A DNA stretch of 64,000 bases from Mrakia gelida. Taxonomy: Eukaryota > Basidiomycota > Tremellomycetes > Cystofilobasidiales > Mrakiaceae. How positions within the stretch are numbered: position 1 is the first letter of the stretch; each line of letters begins with the position of its first letter. The position numbers and the translations under genes were made by a program. Location: contig BRON01000018.1 of NCBI GenBank assembly GCA_024345305.1, forward strand, positions 186,001 through 250,000, given 5' to 3'. The notes under the pieces were generated by a model. It saw only the letters and a list, made by a program, of their open reading frames with translations, did not search any database and was not told the origin of the DNA. Positions 25,858-36,600 of the stretch are shown here, piece after piece.

Positions 25858-26825
25858 ATGCTCTACCTTCGCCCCAACCCTCAAGAGACGCTCTCTCCCC
25901 TGCTGGAAACTCAACTCCCTTACTCGCTCTCCCCTCTGGGAGCGATCGTCTTCCAATCTTCCCTTCCTCAACCTCATCCCTTCCCGACTTGGGCGTCCTT
26001 CCCTCCTTCCTCCCCACCACCGTCAAACGAACCCTGGCTCGTTCTCGTAGCTCAAGCTCCACCTTCAAGACTCCAACTTCGACTGTACTGCTCCCTCGAG
26101 TCGGTCCCTGAATCTGAACGGACGAAGGAGGAGATCGAACGAGCGGAGGAGCTGGTGTTGAGCTCGGTTCGAGAGGTGAAAGGAACGGAGCTCTGGAAGG
26201 GAGGAGAGCAGGTTATCGTAGGAGCAGTCAACAGCATGTGGCTCAAGTGCTTGGGGTACGAAGCTCCTCACTTGTTTGGGATCTGGTTGGCGAGGGAGGA
26301 GCAGGAGCACGCGGAGGAATCGACGAAGGGGGAGGAGAGGGTGGAAGGAGGAGTTGTGTTGAGGTTGGGAGAGCTGGAGGACGTTGATGAGGTATGTGGA
26401 CTTGGTCTCTTCATCCCTTTCACCTCAGGGACCACCAGAAGCTGATACGCATTTTCTCTCGTCCCTCTCAGATCATCGCAACCTCCAAAATTCCTCGCTC
26501 GCAACCCTACATCCGATCCCTCCTCCCTTTCTCTTCCATCGCCTCTCTCCCCTCTACCACCGCCATCGGCACTCATATTACCACCCCAGGCACCGCCGTC
26601 GCATGGATCCTAACTCACTCGGACTGCTCCCTCGGAAGTCTGTACACCCAAGCCTCCCATCGAAGGAAAGGACTCGCTCGACGCGTCGTCGAACATCGTC
26701 TCGCGAACGGGAACGGAGTCAGAGGGTTCTGTTTCGTGGAGACGGGGAATTTGGCTAGTGAGGGACTGTGGAAGACGATGGGATGGTCGTTGGGGTGGCA
26801 GACGGCTTGGGTTTACTTCGAATAG
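25858..26825 (+). CDS. GNAT-family N-acetyltransferase
   Basis: Two exons separated by an intron at about 26393-26471. I chose the ATG at 25858 (MLYLRPNPQETLSPLLE), where protein-like composition begins. The C-terminal half carries the acetyl-CoA-binding motif A: AVAWILTHSDCSLG, then LYTQASHRRKGLARRVVEH, where R-x-x-G-x-A contacts the pyrophosphate. It is followed by CFVETGNLASEGLWKTMGW, motif B. This arrangement resembles the FR47/GLYAT-like subgroup. The product has about 295 residues; the acceptor substrate is unknown. TAG is at 26823-26825. Confidence 0.82.
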
Positions 26826-27227
26826 ATGAACGGGAGGAGGGAAGGAGGGGTGTGGTTGGGTTTGGAACGGTTCGGACTAGATTTAGATGGATAGATGGAG
26901 GCAGATATAAGTTATAGAACAGATACTGGACTCGCATGGCCCTGCGTGCTGATAGCAGAACCGAGCGGAGAACAGAGCAGATGAACGGGCGTTGAGAAAT
27001 CGAGCGAGCAGTCGACGCGTCCGATCACTTTGTGTTGTGCTCCTTTCCTCCTTCTTCGCTCTCACCTCCCCCTCAACTTTCTCCCTCCAGGGGATCGTCG
27101 AGCCCCCAAGGAGCAGAGCCTGTCAGCCTCAGGTCATCAATCTAATGTAAATCTAATCTAAAGGAGCGCAACAAACATGCAGAACAAAACAGATCGCACA
27201 CGAGCAACGAACACACGCGAAAACCCT
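26826..27227. other. Convergent 3' flanks (GNAT gene and saccharopine-dehydrogenase-like gene)
   Basis: About 400 bases between two stop codons on opposite strands. It contains AT-richer stretches (GATAGATGG, TTATAGAACAG) suited to 3'-end formation and a GACGCGTC at 27014-27021. No gene seen. Confidence 0.55.
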
Positions 27228-29061
27228 CTAACTCCAAGTCCACCCACCCCTCTTCTCCAACCTGCTCCTGAACTCCTTACACCCTTCTTCGCCCAACGCA
27301 GCTGAAACGGTCAAGACGCCGCCTTGGTTCGCGTTCAGGGACGAGGACGAGAGGAGGAGGAGGGCGAGTTCGGTTGAGCAGACTGGGGTTGGAACGAGAT
27401 AGGGAAGGAGAGATGAGCGTTAGTCGGGAGCAGCAGAACGATGACCGGAAGGTGGTGAAGGAACGAGATGATAGAAGGGGACGTGGAACGAACTGATCTG
27501 CTGCGACACGTCCGAGGGAGTTGGGAAAGGTGGGAGGGTTGGGATTTCGAGACGCTTTTGAACGGCAGGTGAGGATGAAGTGGTGGTAGTGTTGGTTGTG
27601 AGAGTGAGAGGGAGGGGTAGGGGTGTCTCGCTGCTGCGAGAGAGGAAGCGAAAAAAAGAAGCTCAGTCGACGCGTCAGAAATCAACGCGCTTGGCTACGA
27701 GTTCCAAGCCGCGCCAACGAGACAAGCTGGAAGGAAATTGAACGTACGTCGTCGATTCCGAGCTAGAAGAGAGCAAGGTGAGCACCCAAACGAACGCGAG
27801 GAGGAGGTTCATCTGCAGAGAAGCGACGAGGGACGAAGACGTCGAAGGGTTCCATTCCTCGACGTACGAGTACTCCTCTCCCCTCTCTCGTTGCGAGAAG
27901 AGATTGACGAGCTCGTGCCAGGGAGACGTGACTGTTTCAACAAACACCCAGCCAGATATCAGTCTAGTTTCCCAAAACGAAGAGACGAGAACGAGCTGCA
28001 CGGGCGCTTGAACTCACGACTTCCTCCCCTCGACGGCAACCTATCCTCCAGATCCCAGTTGCACTGATAAAACACGCCTCTGGGGAACGGGATTCCTCTC
28101 CCACTCCAGACTGCCCTCACGCTCAAGCTCTCCTGAGCTGCTTCGGTGGTGAGAAGACCGGTGGGAGGGGTGGGAGCGACGAAGGTCGCGAGGAGGGTTG
28201 AGGAGGGAGGTGGGGAGTGGAGGGAGGTGGTGAGGTCGCTTTAGGCAGGGCGAGAAACCGTAGCATGATAAGAGAGTCAGCTGTCTGAGCGTTCGTTCAG
28301 GCGCATAGTAACGAGATGGGAGTGCGCCGAAGAAAGGGAGGAAGAGAAAGAGAGCGAGCTCACATAGCCACGCTCAAAACATCGCACATGGGGAGAATCA
28401 GCGCCTTGCGAGGAGCTTTGGCAGCGAGGTAGGAGAGTCTGAAGAGAGTGTTCTTGAGGTGTTTGGCGGATCTCTATATATCAACCATTCAGCCAAAGAA
28501 AAGTCAGCTCTCCTCCTCCTCCTGCGAACCAACTCGTTCGAGCTCGTGCCAAAACGTCCGAGCTCGAGCTCAAAAGTCGACTCACGTTCGACGAGAGATG
28601 ATGGATCCCTAGTTCTGCGCAGGCTCTGCTCGACAGCACCGATAGGGAAGGGGGTCAGCTTCTATAGCTGGGTCGGGAACCTGCTCGACCTCTGCCAGCA
28701 AGAAGGAAAAAGGGAAAAGGTCGACTCACTCCATCACTCCCTGCTCCCCTTCTCCCGCCAAACAAACCACGACCGTCCTCCTCCTCTGCCCTTCTCCCTC
28801 CCCCTCGCTCCCTCCTCCATGCTCCATCAACCACGCCCTCTTATCCTCCGTACACACAACCTCAACCTCCAACCCCCCTTCCTCTCCCTTCCCTTCTCCT
28901 TCTCGTCCTCCTTGGACATCCAAGCCCACGCTCGAAAGAACGATCACCGTCAAGCTCGTCGAAGCGCTTGTCGAACGAAGATAGCTGAGCGTTTGAGCGA
29001 GAGCGAGCTCGCCTTGTTGTTGCTGGGAAGAGGAAGAGGTGTAGAGAACGAGGGTTGACAT
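27228..29061 (-). CDS. Divergent saccharopine dehydrogenase-like (SCCPDH-type) protein
   Basis: Starts MSTLVLYTSSSS at 29061; seven exons end at TAG 27228-27230 after GGWTWS. The central part, TVVVCLAG, then GVMEACAELGIHHL, then LSYLAAKAPRKALILP and MCDVLSVAIDL, follows the order of SCCPDH/enoyl-reductase proteins: (VV)NCVGPY..G..V(V)xACxExG, then the xGVxIIP(A)CGFDSIPxDLG region. Near the C-terminus NQGGVLTVSAALG also resembles the family's GGVLTPAxAFG motif. However, the expected Rossmann GATGFTG at the N-terminus is replaced by a Ser/Gln run (YTSSSSQQQQG), and the central GxDSxP is not conserved, so catalytic NADPH binding is doubtful. A hydrophobic stretch (MNLLLAFVWVLTLLSSSS) may be a membrane segment, as in SCCPDH. 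The assignment is by motif order only. Confidence 0.5.
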
Positions 29062-29706
29062 GTGAGAGTGAGGGGGAGGGTTGTGGTGGTTTGGTGGAAG
29101 AGAGCCGAAGAAGAGCAGGGAGGGGAAGGGGGAGGAGGAGGGGTGGAAAAGGCTCCTCTGTGACCCCGCCGATGACCGAGGTTCCAGCGAAAGACGGCGA
29201 GGGAGGGCTGCGAGAGGTATTTTCTGCTTTTTGGAGCGGAGGAAGGTTTGAGGTGGGAAGCGAACAACGCGATGGGGAACGTGAGACGCGACGCGTTCTG
29301 GAAGCACAGTAGAGAAGCTCGAGAAAAGATCGATTCTCATCGTCGACTCGCCTCGAACGAACGAAAAACACAGACTTCTAACACGACGCGAAGGAAGAAA
29401 GAGGAGAGAGAGGAGAGGAGGGAGCGAGCAAGTGTTCGTGTTCGTCGTTCTACTATTTACATATGGGAGGAGGTATCGAACCAAGAGCCTGTACGATACG
29501 AGTAGCTGTGGACGTCCCTCCTCGCCCTCCGGAGGACGCGTGCTTTGAGTTGTGGGTTTGAGGGTGGATGAGAGGAGAGACGATCGAGATCGTTCTGGTT
29601 TGTTGTTGGGTTGGGTTGGGTTGAGTTGTGCTTGATGGGTTGGGAAGGGGAAGGAAGGTTATGGGCCGAAGGGAAGAGGAAAGTGAGGTGGGTGGGAGGG
29701 GACGGT
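29062..29706. other. Promoter of the SCCPDH-like gene and 3' flank of ERD2
   Basis: 645 bases between two minus-strand genes. The part next to 29062 is G-rich on the plus strand (CT-rich on the coding strand), as expected for a promoter. Minus-strand frames remain open upstream of the chosen ATG, but read Ser/Pro/Leu low complexity. Confidence 0.5.
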
Positions 29707-31403
29707 TTAGGCGGGGAGCTCGAACTTTTCGACGCGCAGAGCGGGAGAAAGGAAGACGGTCAGCGAGAGGTTCAGGCGAGTTACAGAAGGGAGAAGATGC
29801 GACTGACCTTCTGTCCACGCAGAACTCTGGAAGGAGGGAAGGAAAGAGGTAGCGAGGGAGAGCGAGAGGTCAGCCAACACGTCCTTCGACCGCGACGATC
29901 GCGAAGATTCGAGATGGATGAGAGCGCGAGAAGGCGAGCGAAAGATCAGAAAGGAGACGTACTTGGTGAAGTAGATGTAGACTGTGGTTGCGAGAGGGAC
30001 GATGGTCAGCACGATCGCCAAAAACGAGCGACGCGAGGGAAGGAGCGGTTGAGAGATGTCGAGATGGGGAGGAGGAATGAGAACAGAAGAGCAGATGAAC
30101 GTACAGAAGTCGATGTAAAGCCCGGTCTGAACGAGTCCGGCGACGACGGCGATGGGATCGACGAGATCCTCCGAGAAGTACCTGGAAAGGAGGAGAGGCA
30201 GAAGGGAAAGGGAGGAAGGGAAGGAAGGGAAGGTCAGCTCAGCTCGAACGAACGGTCCGTATCGCAGCTGCCCTCCTTCGCAGCTTTCACCTCTTCCGAG
30301 CTTCATGTCTGCCTTCCAGCCTGCCTGCAATCCCAAAGAACTCGCAAGGTCGACTGCTGAACTCACCGGTAGATCCAGTTCGGCAGATACAGCCCTCTGT
30401 ACATCCCCAACGCTGCGAGGTAGTGAGTGGTGATGGTCTCTGCCTCTCCGGTCCTCTGGAGCATGAACAGCTGAGGAAGGATGGCGACGGCCTCGAGGTA
30501 GATGGAGAAGGCCCAGAGCATCTCGGTTGGTGTCCAGGCGTAGGTGAGGACGAGGGAGAGGAGGACGCAAGGGACGAGGAGGTATTCGAGTCGGAAGGTG
30601 TCGAGACCTGGATCCGAGGTTGGTCGGAAGCGGAACTTCATCAGGTAGAGGGTGTAGATGGAGGATCCGATGAAGAAGAGCTTCATGAGGGTGTTGTAGA
30701 GGGAGACGTAGGGGCCGGTGAGGAGATCGATGTACCGGGTCAAGAAGACGAGGACGTAGAGGGCCTGGGTTTTGAACGAGATACCTGAGGCGAGGGAAGG
30801 GAGGAGGGGGTATCAGCGTCTGTAGAGCAACGGAGGGTATCGAAGGGAGATGTAGTCGAGCGAAGTCGATCTGAAGGAGTTCGTCAAGAAGTGAAGAAGC
30901 TGAGAAGGAAGGAAGGAGGTCGACCCTCCTTCCGGAGATGGGAAGCTAGGTCGCCTTCCTTCCCTCACCGCCAGCCACCCTCGGAGGAGGTCACTCGAAA
31001 TAGGACTGCTACAAGAGCCTCGCCTCGGCCACTCTCTCCCCACTTCGCTGCTCTTCCCAGATGGAGCGGCCGAGGTCGAAGCTGCAGCCCTCCTTCGCTC
31101 GCTCCCTTCCTTCCCTCCGTTGGGCTTCCTTCCCGCGGCTCCAGCCCATCCTCGCTCTCCGACCTCTCGAGAGTCGCGTCGACTTTGGAAGGTATGGCAG
31201 GAATGTGAGCTCACCTCTGCATGATCTTGTTGTCTGAATCTTGTGGAGGAGAATGAAGATGGACGCGAGGTGGGAAACATCCCCTGATGAATGGCAACGA
31301 GAAGGAGGGGAGGTCGCAAGGTCAGCTCGTTGTCGCTTCTTCCTTCTTCTCCTTCTGTACGAATGCGAGCTGGACGCTTACCGAGGAGCCGAAAGAGGTT
31401 CAT
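29707..31403 (-). CDS. ERD2: ER lumen protein-retaining receptor (HDEL/KDEL receptor)
   Basis: Seven-helix Golgi receptor that returns HDEL/KDEL proteins to the ER by COPI vesicles. Starts MNLFRLLGD at 31403, continues [13 protein letters not shown] and [17 protein letters not shown], then TRYIDL and [15 protein letters not shown]. The conserved [18 protein letters not shown], the [16 protein letters not shown] turn and [14 protein letters not shown] are all present. It ends in a basic cytosolic tail and KFELPA, with TAA at 29707-29709. At least six exons, with introns of ordinary size. About 215 residues, the usual length. It is divergent from HAS1, with 183 bases between starts. Confidence 0.95.
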
Positions 31404-31586
31404 GATGAAGGAAGCTTCGTTTTCGTGTGCTGGTCGTTGGGGAGGAGTGAGGGTGAGCTGGCGGTCGTGGACGAGCTCGGGTTCGAAACTGTGCGGGAAG
31501 GGCGAGCTCGAGAGGATTTGAGCTTGCCCTCTCCTTCCCTGGATCACTTCTCCTTCAAACCACCAGCTCGCTTTTCATCTTTCACG
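31404..31586. promoter_or_regulatory. Bidirectional promoter ERD2 / HAS1
   Basis: 183 bases between opposite start codons. The HAS1 side ends in a CT-rich tract just before the ATG at 31587. No TATA box is evident. Confidence 0.45.
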
Positions 31587-34420
31587 ATGCCCGCTCCTCC
31601 CTCCTCCCACCCCCCAGTCGTTTCAGGCGACAAGACGAAAAGGAAGAGGAAAAGACCAGTAGCCTCCAAGGCAGGAGCTCAAGAGGGATCCTCAACCTCC
31701 TCCGTCGTCGCTCCTTCGCCAAAGGAGAAGAAGGTCATCGCTTCCTCAGACGAGAAGGACAAGATCCTCGCTTCCAAGCAGGCCAGCAAGAAGAAGGCGG
31801 TCGAGGATGACGACGAATCTTCGGACGAGGAGCCTACCACTACAACCCTCCCTCCCTCTTCCTCCTCCAAACCATCCACCTCGACCTCGTCTTCCCTCCC
31901 TCTGGAACCCCTCCCTTCGACCTCCTCCTCTTCCACTTCCAACCCTCTCCCTCCTCCTACCCACGACGACAACATCCCCACCGCCTTCTCAGGTCTCAAC
32001 CTCTCGGAACCTACAACCCGAGCTCTCGACACCATGGGCTTCACCAACATGACCCAAGTTCAAGCTCGAACCATCCCTCCTCTCCTTGAAGGACGAGACG
32101 TCCTCGGAGCCGCCAGGACGGGAAGTGGAAAGACCCTCGCTTTCCTGATCCCTTCCATCGAGATGATGGCCAGTCTCAGGTTCAAGCCCAGAAACGGTAC
32201 GTCTCTCTCTTCCTCCTCTGCTCGCGACTCGAATCGAAATTTCGACGAGCTCGCGAACTGACCTTCCTTCTTTTGTTTCTTTGTTCCTCCTCACCAGGAA
32301 CCGGAGTCGTCATCATCGCTCCTACTCGAGAGCTTGCTCTTCAGATCTTCGGAGTCGCCAAGGAGTTGATGGAGCATCACTCTCAGACGTTCGGAATCGT
32401 GATGGGAGGAGCGAACCGAAAGGCTGAGGCGGATCGACTCGTCAAGGGAGTCAACTTGATCGTCGCTACCCCTGGAAGGCTGTTGGATCATCTTCAGGTT
32501 AGTCCACATTTCAAAGTCGAGCCGAAGGGAAGGGATGGGGAGGTTGGAATCGCGGGACGAGCAAGAGGGAGGAGGGAGGAACGAGCAGACGCTGACCTTC
32601 GCGCGTCTCTCGCCTCGCTTCACTTTCCGTCGAACAGAACACCAAGGGATTCGTCTTCAAGAACCTCAAGGCTCTGGTCATCGATGAGGCCGATAGGATT
32701 CTCGAGATCGGTTTCGAGGAGGAGATGAAGCAGATCATCAAGCTCTTGCCCAACGGTTCGTCTCTTTCTCTCTGAACGCACGCTTCGCGTCGTCCTACCC
32801 TCAGCCTCTCCTTCATTTCTTCTTTATTTCTCCACCCTCCCACTACACACCTCGCCATCTCTTCGCTCCTTCCCGTCGCCATATCTGCCTCAAAACTGAC
32901 GCGTCGACGTCTCCTCTCCTCCAGACAACCGTCAATCCATGCTCTTCTCGGCCACCCAAACCACCAAGGTCACCGATCTCGCTCGAATCTCCCTCCGACC
33001 TGGACCCCTCTACATCAACGTCGACTCAGCCGCTTCCTCCTCCACCGTCACCACCCTCGAGCAAGGTTACGTCGTCTGCGAGTCGGATCGTCGGTTCCTC
33101 CTCCTCTTCACCTTCCTCAAGAAGAACATGGGAAAGAAGATCATCGTCTTCTTCTCTAGTTGCAAGAGTGTCGACTACCACGGAGAGCTGTTGAACTACA
33201 TCGATGTGCCGGTGCTGCATCTTCACGTGAGTCTTCGATTCGAATTTCGCTCTCTTTCTCTACTCGAGCGTCCTTTCGCCCCGCTTCTTTCGACCCTCCT
33301 TCGCCTTCCTCGTCTACCACACCTCGCTCGTTCTCCACGTTCTTTCTTACTGACCCTCTCGTATTCGTTCTCTTTCGTCTCCACAGGGAAAGCAAAAGCA
33401 ACAAAAGCGAACGACCACCTTCTTCGAGTTCTGCAACGCTCCCACCGGAACCCTCCTCTGCACGGACGTCGCCGCTCGAGGTCTCGACATCCCCAAGGTC
33501 GATTGGATCATCCAGTTCGATCCTCCTGATGATCCTCGAGACTACATCCACCGAGTCGGTCGAACCGCCAGGGCTGGAAAGGTCGGAAAGTCGCTGCTGT
33601 TCCTCCTCCCGAGCGAGTTGGGTTTCCTCAGGTTCCTTAAGGTCGCCAAGGTGCCGCTGAACGAGTACAGCTTCCCCGTTGATAGGGTTGCGAACGTGCA
33701 GGGACAGGTGGGTTTCTCCTTCCGATCTGTCTCGTGGGGTTGCTTTTGGTGGGGTTCGTCGCGTCGACTTTGACTGACTCGATTCCGTTGTTCCCTCTTT
33801 GTTCTCAGCTCGAGAAGCTCATCGCCAAGAACTACTACCTCCATCAGTCGGCTCGAGACGGATTCCGATCCTACCTCCAAGCCTACGCTTCCTACTCGCT
33901 CAAGAAGATCTTCGACGTCAACGCTCTCGATCTCACCAAGGTCGGAAAGGCTTTCGGATTCCCCGTTCCTCCTAAGGCTCGTTTCGTCTCTCACTCCTTC
34001 TATCTCTCTCTCTCTTTGTCTCATCACCTCTCTCGCCCTTTTCGACCCTCGTCCTGACCCTCTTCCTCCTCCTTTCCTCTCGTTCCGCTCGTTCTCACAG
34101 ATCAACATCTCCATCGGCACCTCCCTCAAAACCGCTCCCAAACGCAAACCCGGTCAAACCTCTTCGGACGACGACGCTTCCGACGACGACGAGGACGAGG
34201 TCAAGCAGCCCGTTTCGGTCTCGAGAGGAGGAGGAAAGCCTCCGATGGTGGATGAGGATTCGGACGTTGAGCCTGGGACGGACGCTGGAGGGAAGAGGAG
34301 GAGGAGCGATGGACCTCCTGCTAGGGGACGAGGGGGAGGACGTGGGAGGGGTGGAGGAGGACGAGGTAGGGGTGGAGGAGGAAGGGGACGGGGTGGAGGA
34401 GGGAGGGGAAGGGGGAACTA
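31587..34420 (+). CDS. HAS1: DEAD-box ATP-dependent RNA helicase HAS1
   Basis: Nucleolar helicase needed for 40S and 60S ribosome biogenesis and snoRNA release. Starts [20 protein letters not shown]; the first 135 residues are basic, then Ser-rich. Helicase motifs in order: Q motif ([16 protein letters not shown]), I (AARTGSGKT), Ia (PTRELA), GG (MGGANR), Ib (TPGRLLDH), II (DEAD), III (SAT), then IV ([13 protein letters not shown]), V ([10 protein letters not shown]) and VI ([10 protein letters not shown]). The segment with [14 protein letters not shown] and FPVPPKINISIG is specific to HAS1. The C-terminus is acidic and then an RGG-type Gly/Arg tail, ending GRGN with TAG 34418-34420. About seven introns. 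It lies 2.2 kb from EFG1, another pre-rRNA factor. Confidence 0.95.
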
Positions 34421-34795
34421 GGTCGCGTTGGGTTTTGATCTAGCTTTATTTGCTCTGTCTTAGGTCTATCGATTGCATTCGATCCTTTCTTTAGGTGTCG
34501 GATAAGCCCTGTCCTCTGTGGCAAGACTCGGGGGAGCCGTGCTGCTGAGTGAAGAGAGAAAGAAGTCGACGCGAGCTGAACTTTCATGGTCGCGTTCGCT
34601 CGTACGCGTCGAGACAGCTCAAGAATTCGTTTTTCGTTGCGCCCCGAACCAGCCCTCGTCGACTGGCACTCCAAGGCGGGGGCTAAACACCGCTCCAGTC
34701 AAAATAAAGAGTAGACTCCGCGACGACCAACTCCATCGACCAAGACGAGTCGAAGTCGAAGCACATCCCGTCTAAGTATCAAACAAACTACAAGA
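34421..34795. other. Convergent 3' flanks of HAS1 and the next minus-strand gene
   Basis: 375 bases with AT-richer patches just after HAS1 (TTTATTTGCTCTG; TCGATTGCATTCGAT), probably 3'-end signals. No gene or RNA recognised. Confidence 0.55.
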
Positions 34796-36293
34796 CTACG
34801 ATCGAAGCCCACTCATCGCCCTATTTACAAATCCAAGCTCGTTCAAATCCGCCTTCTCCTCCTGATCCTCAGGTCTCTGATTCAGCATCACCGCCACAGA
34901 CGGATCGCTCAACTCCTCTCCCAACACCAACTCCATCACCTCCCCTAGATCCTCCAACTCCAACCTAACCTCCTTCAACTGACTCGTCAACAACTCCCTC
35001 CTCCCTTTCTCATTCTCTATCCTCTCCTCCAACGAGATAAACCTTCCCGAGGGAAGAGCATCCCTCCTGAATCGAGCCCAAGTGTACCACTCGTACCCCG
35101 GTTCCACCCCAACCTTCTGTCCAGGTTGGACGTCCCCTGTTCCTCCATCGGCGCCGAAGAAGGAGGATCCGAAAGGATGCGATTGGTACTCCTTCTGAGC
35201 AGCTTCTCTCTTCTTCTTCTCCTCTGCTTGTCGCATCACACCAGCGTAGAGCGCGACTCGGTTGAGGTCCTCCCTCTCCTGAGCTCGGACTCGGGAGATG
35301 TCGATGTTGGGGATGGGTCCGACGGCGTCGTACGCTTCGTGGAGTTTGATGTCGTGGATGAGGTAGCTGTTGTAGGCGAATTGGAGGAGGGAGGTGGAGA
35401 AGGCGGCGGTGAGGAAGGTGACGATCTTGGTTGCGCGGGAGAGCTTGACGAGGGCGTCGTAGCCTTGGGAGTGGAGGAGGTAGCCTGGATGATACGAAGT
35501 TGGGGAGATGAGAGAGGTCAGGATGGGGATTGGAAGCGGGAGGGCAGAGACGGAGGGAGGGAGGTTGGGCTGAGGGAGAGCGAGAGAGGGGAGATGGCGA
35601 AACGAGACTTGTCGAACTCACGATGGAAATGAGGAGCACCCAGACCCAAGATCCCACCCGTCAGACCTGTATCGATGATATTCCGGTATCGAACGTGACT
35701 CCATCGTTCCGGTTCGAGAGGAGGGTCGGAGGCGAGGTAGTGTTTCGGGGAAGCGAGTCTCGCGAGGAGGTAGCGTCTCTTGTGATCTTCCGTCAGACGA
35801 AGTTGGAGGAGGGCGGGAGAGATGAACTCTTCTCGAATGACTGGAGATTGAATAGAGTCAGGAGAGGGATAGAACGAGTCAGTGGATGGTGAGAAGAGAG
35901 AGAGAGAGAGGGGAGGGGAGGGAAGATGGAGGGAGGGAAGGTCGAGCTCACCAAAGAAGACCCCCGTCCAGAAAGCCATGTTAAGAGCGTTGGTGATTCC
36001 ATGGACTCCTACCGCCGTATCATACCAGATTCCCAAGACTGTCCCTTGAGCGAATCCATAGGCACCTGCACGAGAGAGAGAGAAGATGGATGGAGGTCAA
36101 CGAGAGGGAAGGGGAGGAGGAGGTCGGGGAGGGAAGCCGGGGGAGAGGGGAACGAACCTCCTACTGCTATGCCGTTGAAGATGGTTTTCTTCCTGTCTGG
36201 ACTACGAGGATAGAAGAAGAGAGGTCGAGCCTTCTCCTGGGTTGTTGTTGTTGTTGCTGGAAGAGGGAGGGAGGAGGCGTCGAGGGAGCTCAT
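34796..36293 (-). CDS. Membrane protein, possibly mitochondrial Tim17-like, unknown
   Basis: Starts MSSLDASSLPLPA at 36293. After a Thr-rich stretch it has KKTIFNGIAVGG, AYGFAQGTVLGIWYD, TNALNMAFWTGVFF and later IDTGLTGGILGLGAPHFHR and YDALVKLSRATKIVTFLTAA. The pattern of Gly-rich helices spaced around a charged loop recalls the Tim17/Tim22/Tim23 fold, but I see no signature strong enough to assign it. The C-terminal 150 residues are soluble and contain a coiled-coil-like helix (LEERIENEKGRRELLTSQLK). It ends NRAMSGLRS with TAG 34796-34798. About five exons, some 370 residues. The mitochondrial location is inference only. Confidence 0.6.
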
Positions 36294-36600
36294 CTCGAGC
36301 GAAGGAGGGAGATGGAGGGTTGAGGGGAAGGAGGGAGGCCCCGGCTGGCCTTCCTTTCGCTCGCTTTGAAGCTCGCCTGAAAATGCGAAATTTTCACATT
36401 TCATCCTCGAGAGGAAGCTTCCTTATCTCTTCTCAACAACGATCCAGCTCAAAGAAAATCAGAACAAGAAATCGATGAGTAATCAAACTGCGTAGATCAA
36501 GGCAGACCTTCGAGCTCGACGTTCCCTTCCCTTCCCTCTCCTCCGACGCCGACGCTCTCTCCTTTCCTCCCCTCTCCCCTTCCCCTCTCTCTCTCTCAGG
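36294..36600. promoter_or_regulatory. Divergent promoter region, membrane-protein gene / EFG1
   Basis: 307 bases between opposite starts. The EFG1 side is a CT-rich tract ending in CTCTCTCTCTCAGG just before its ATG; it looks like a splice acceptor, so a 5'-UTR intron is possible. Confidence 0.45.
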
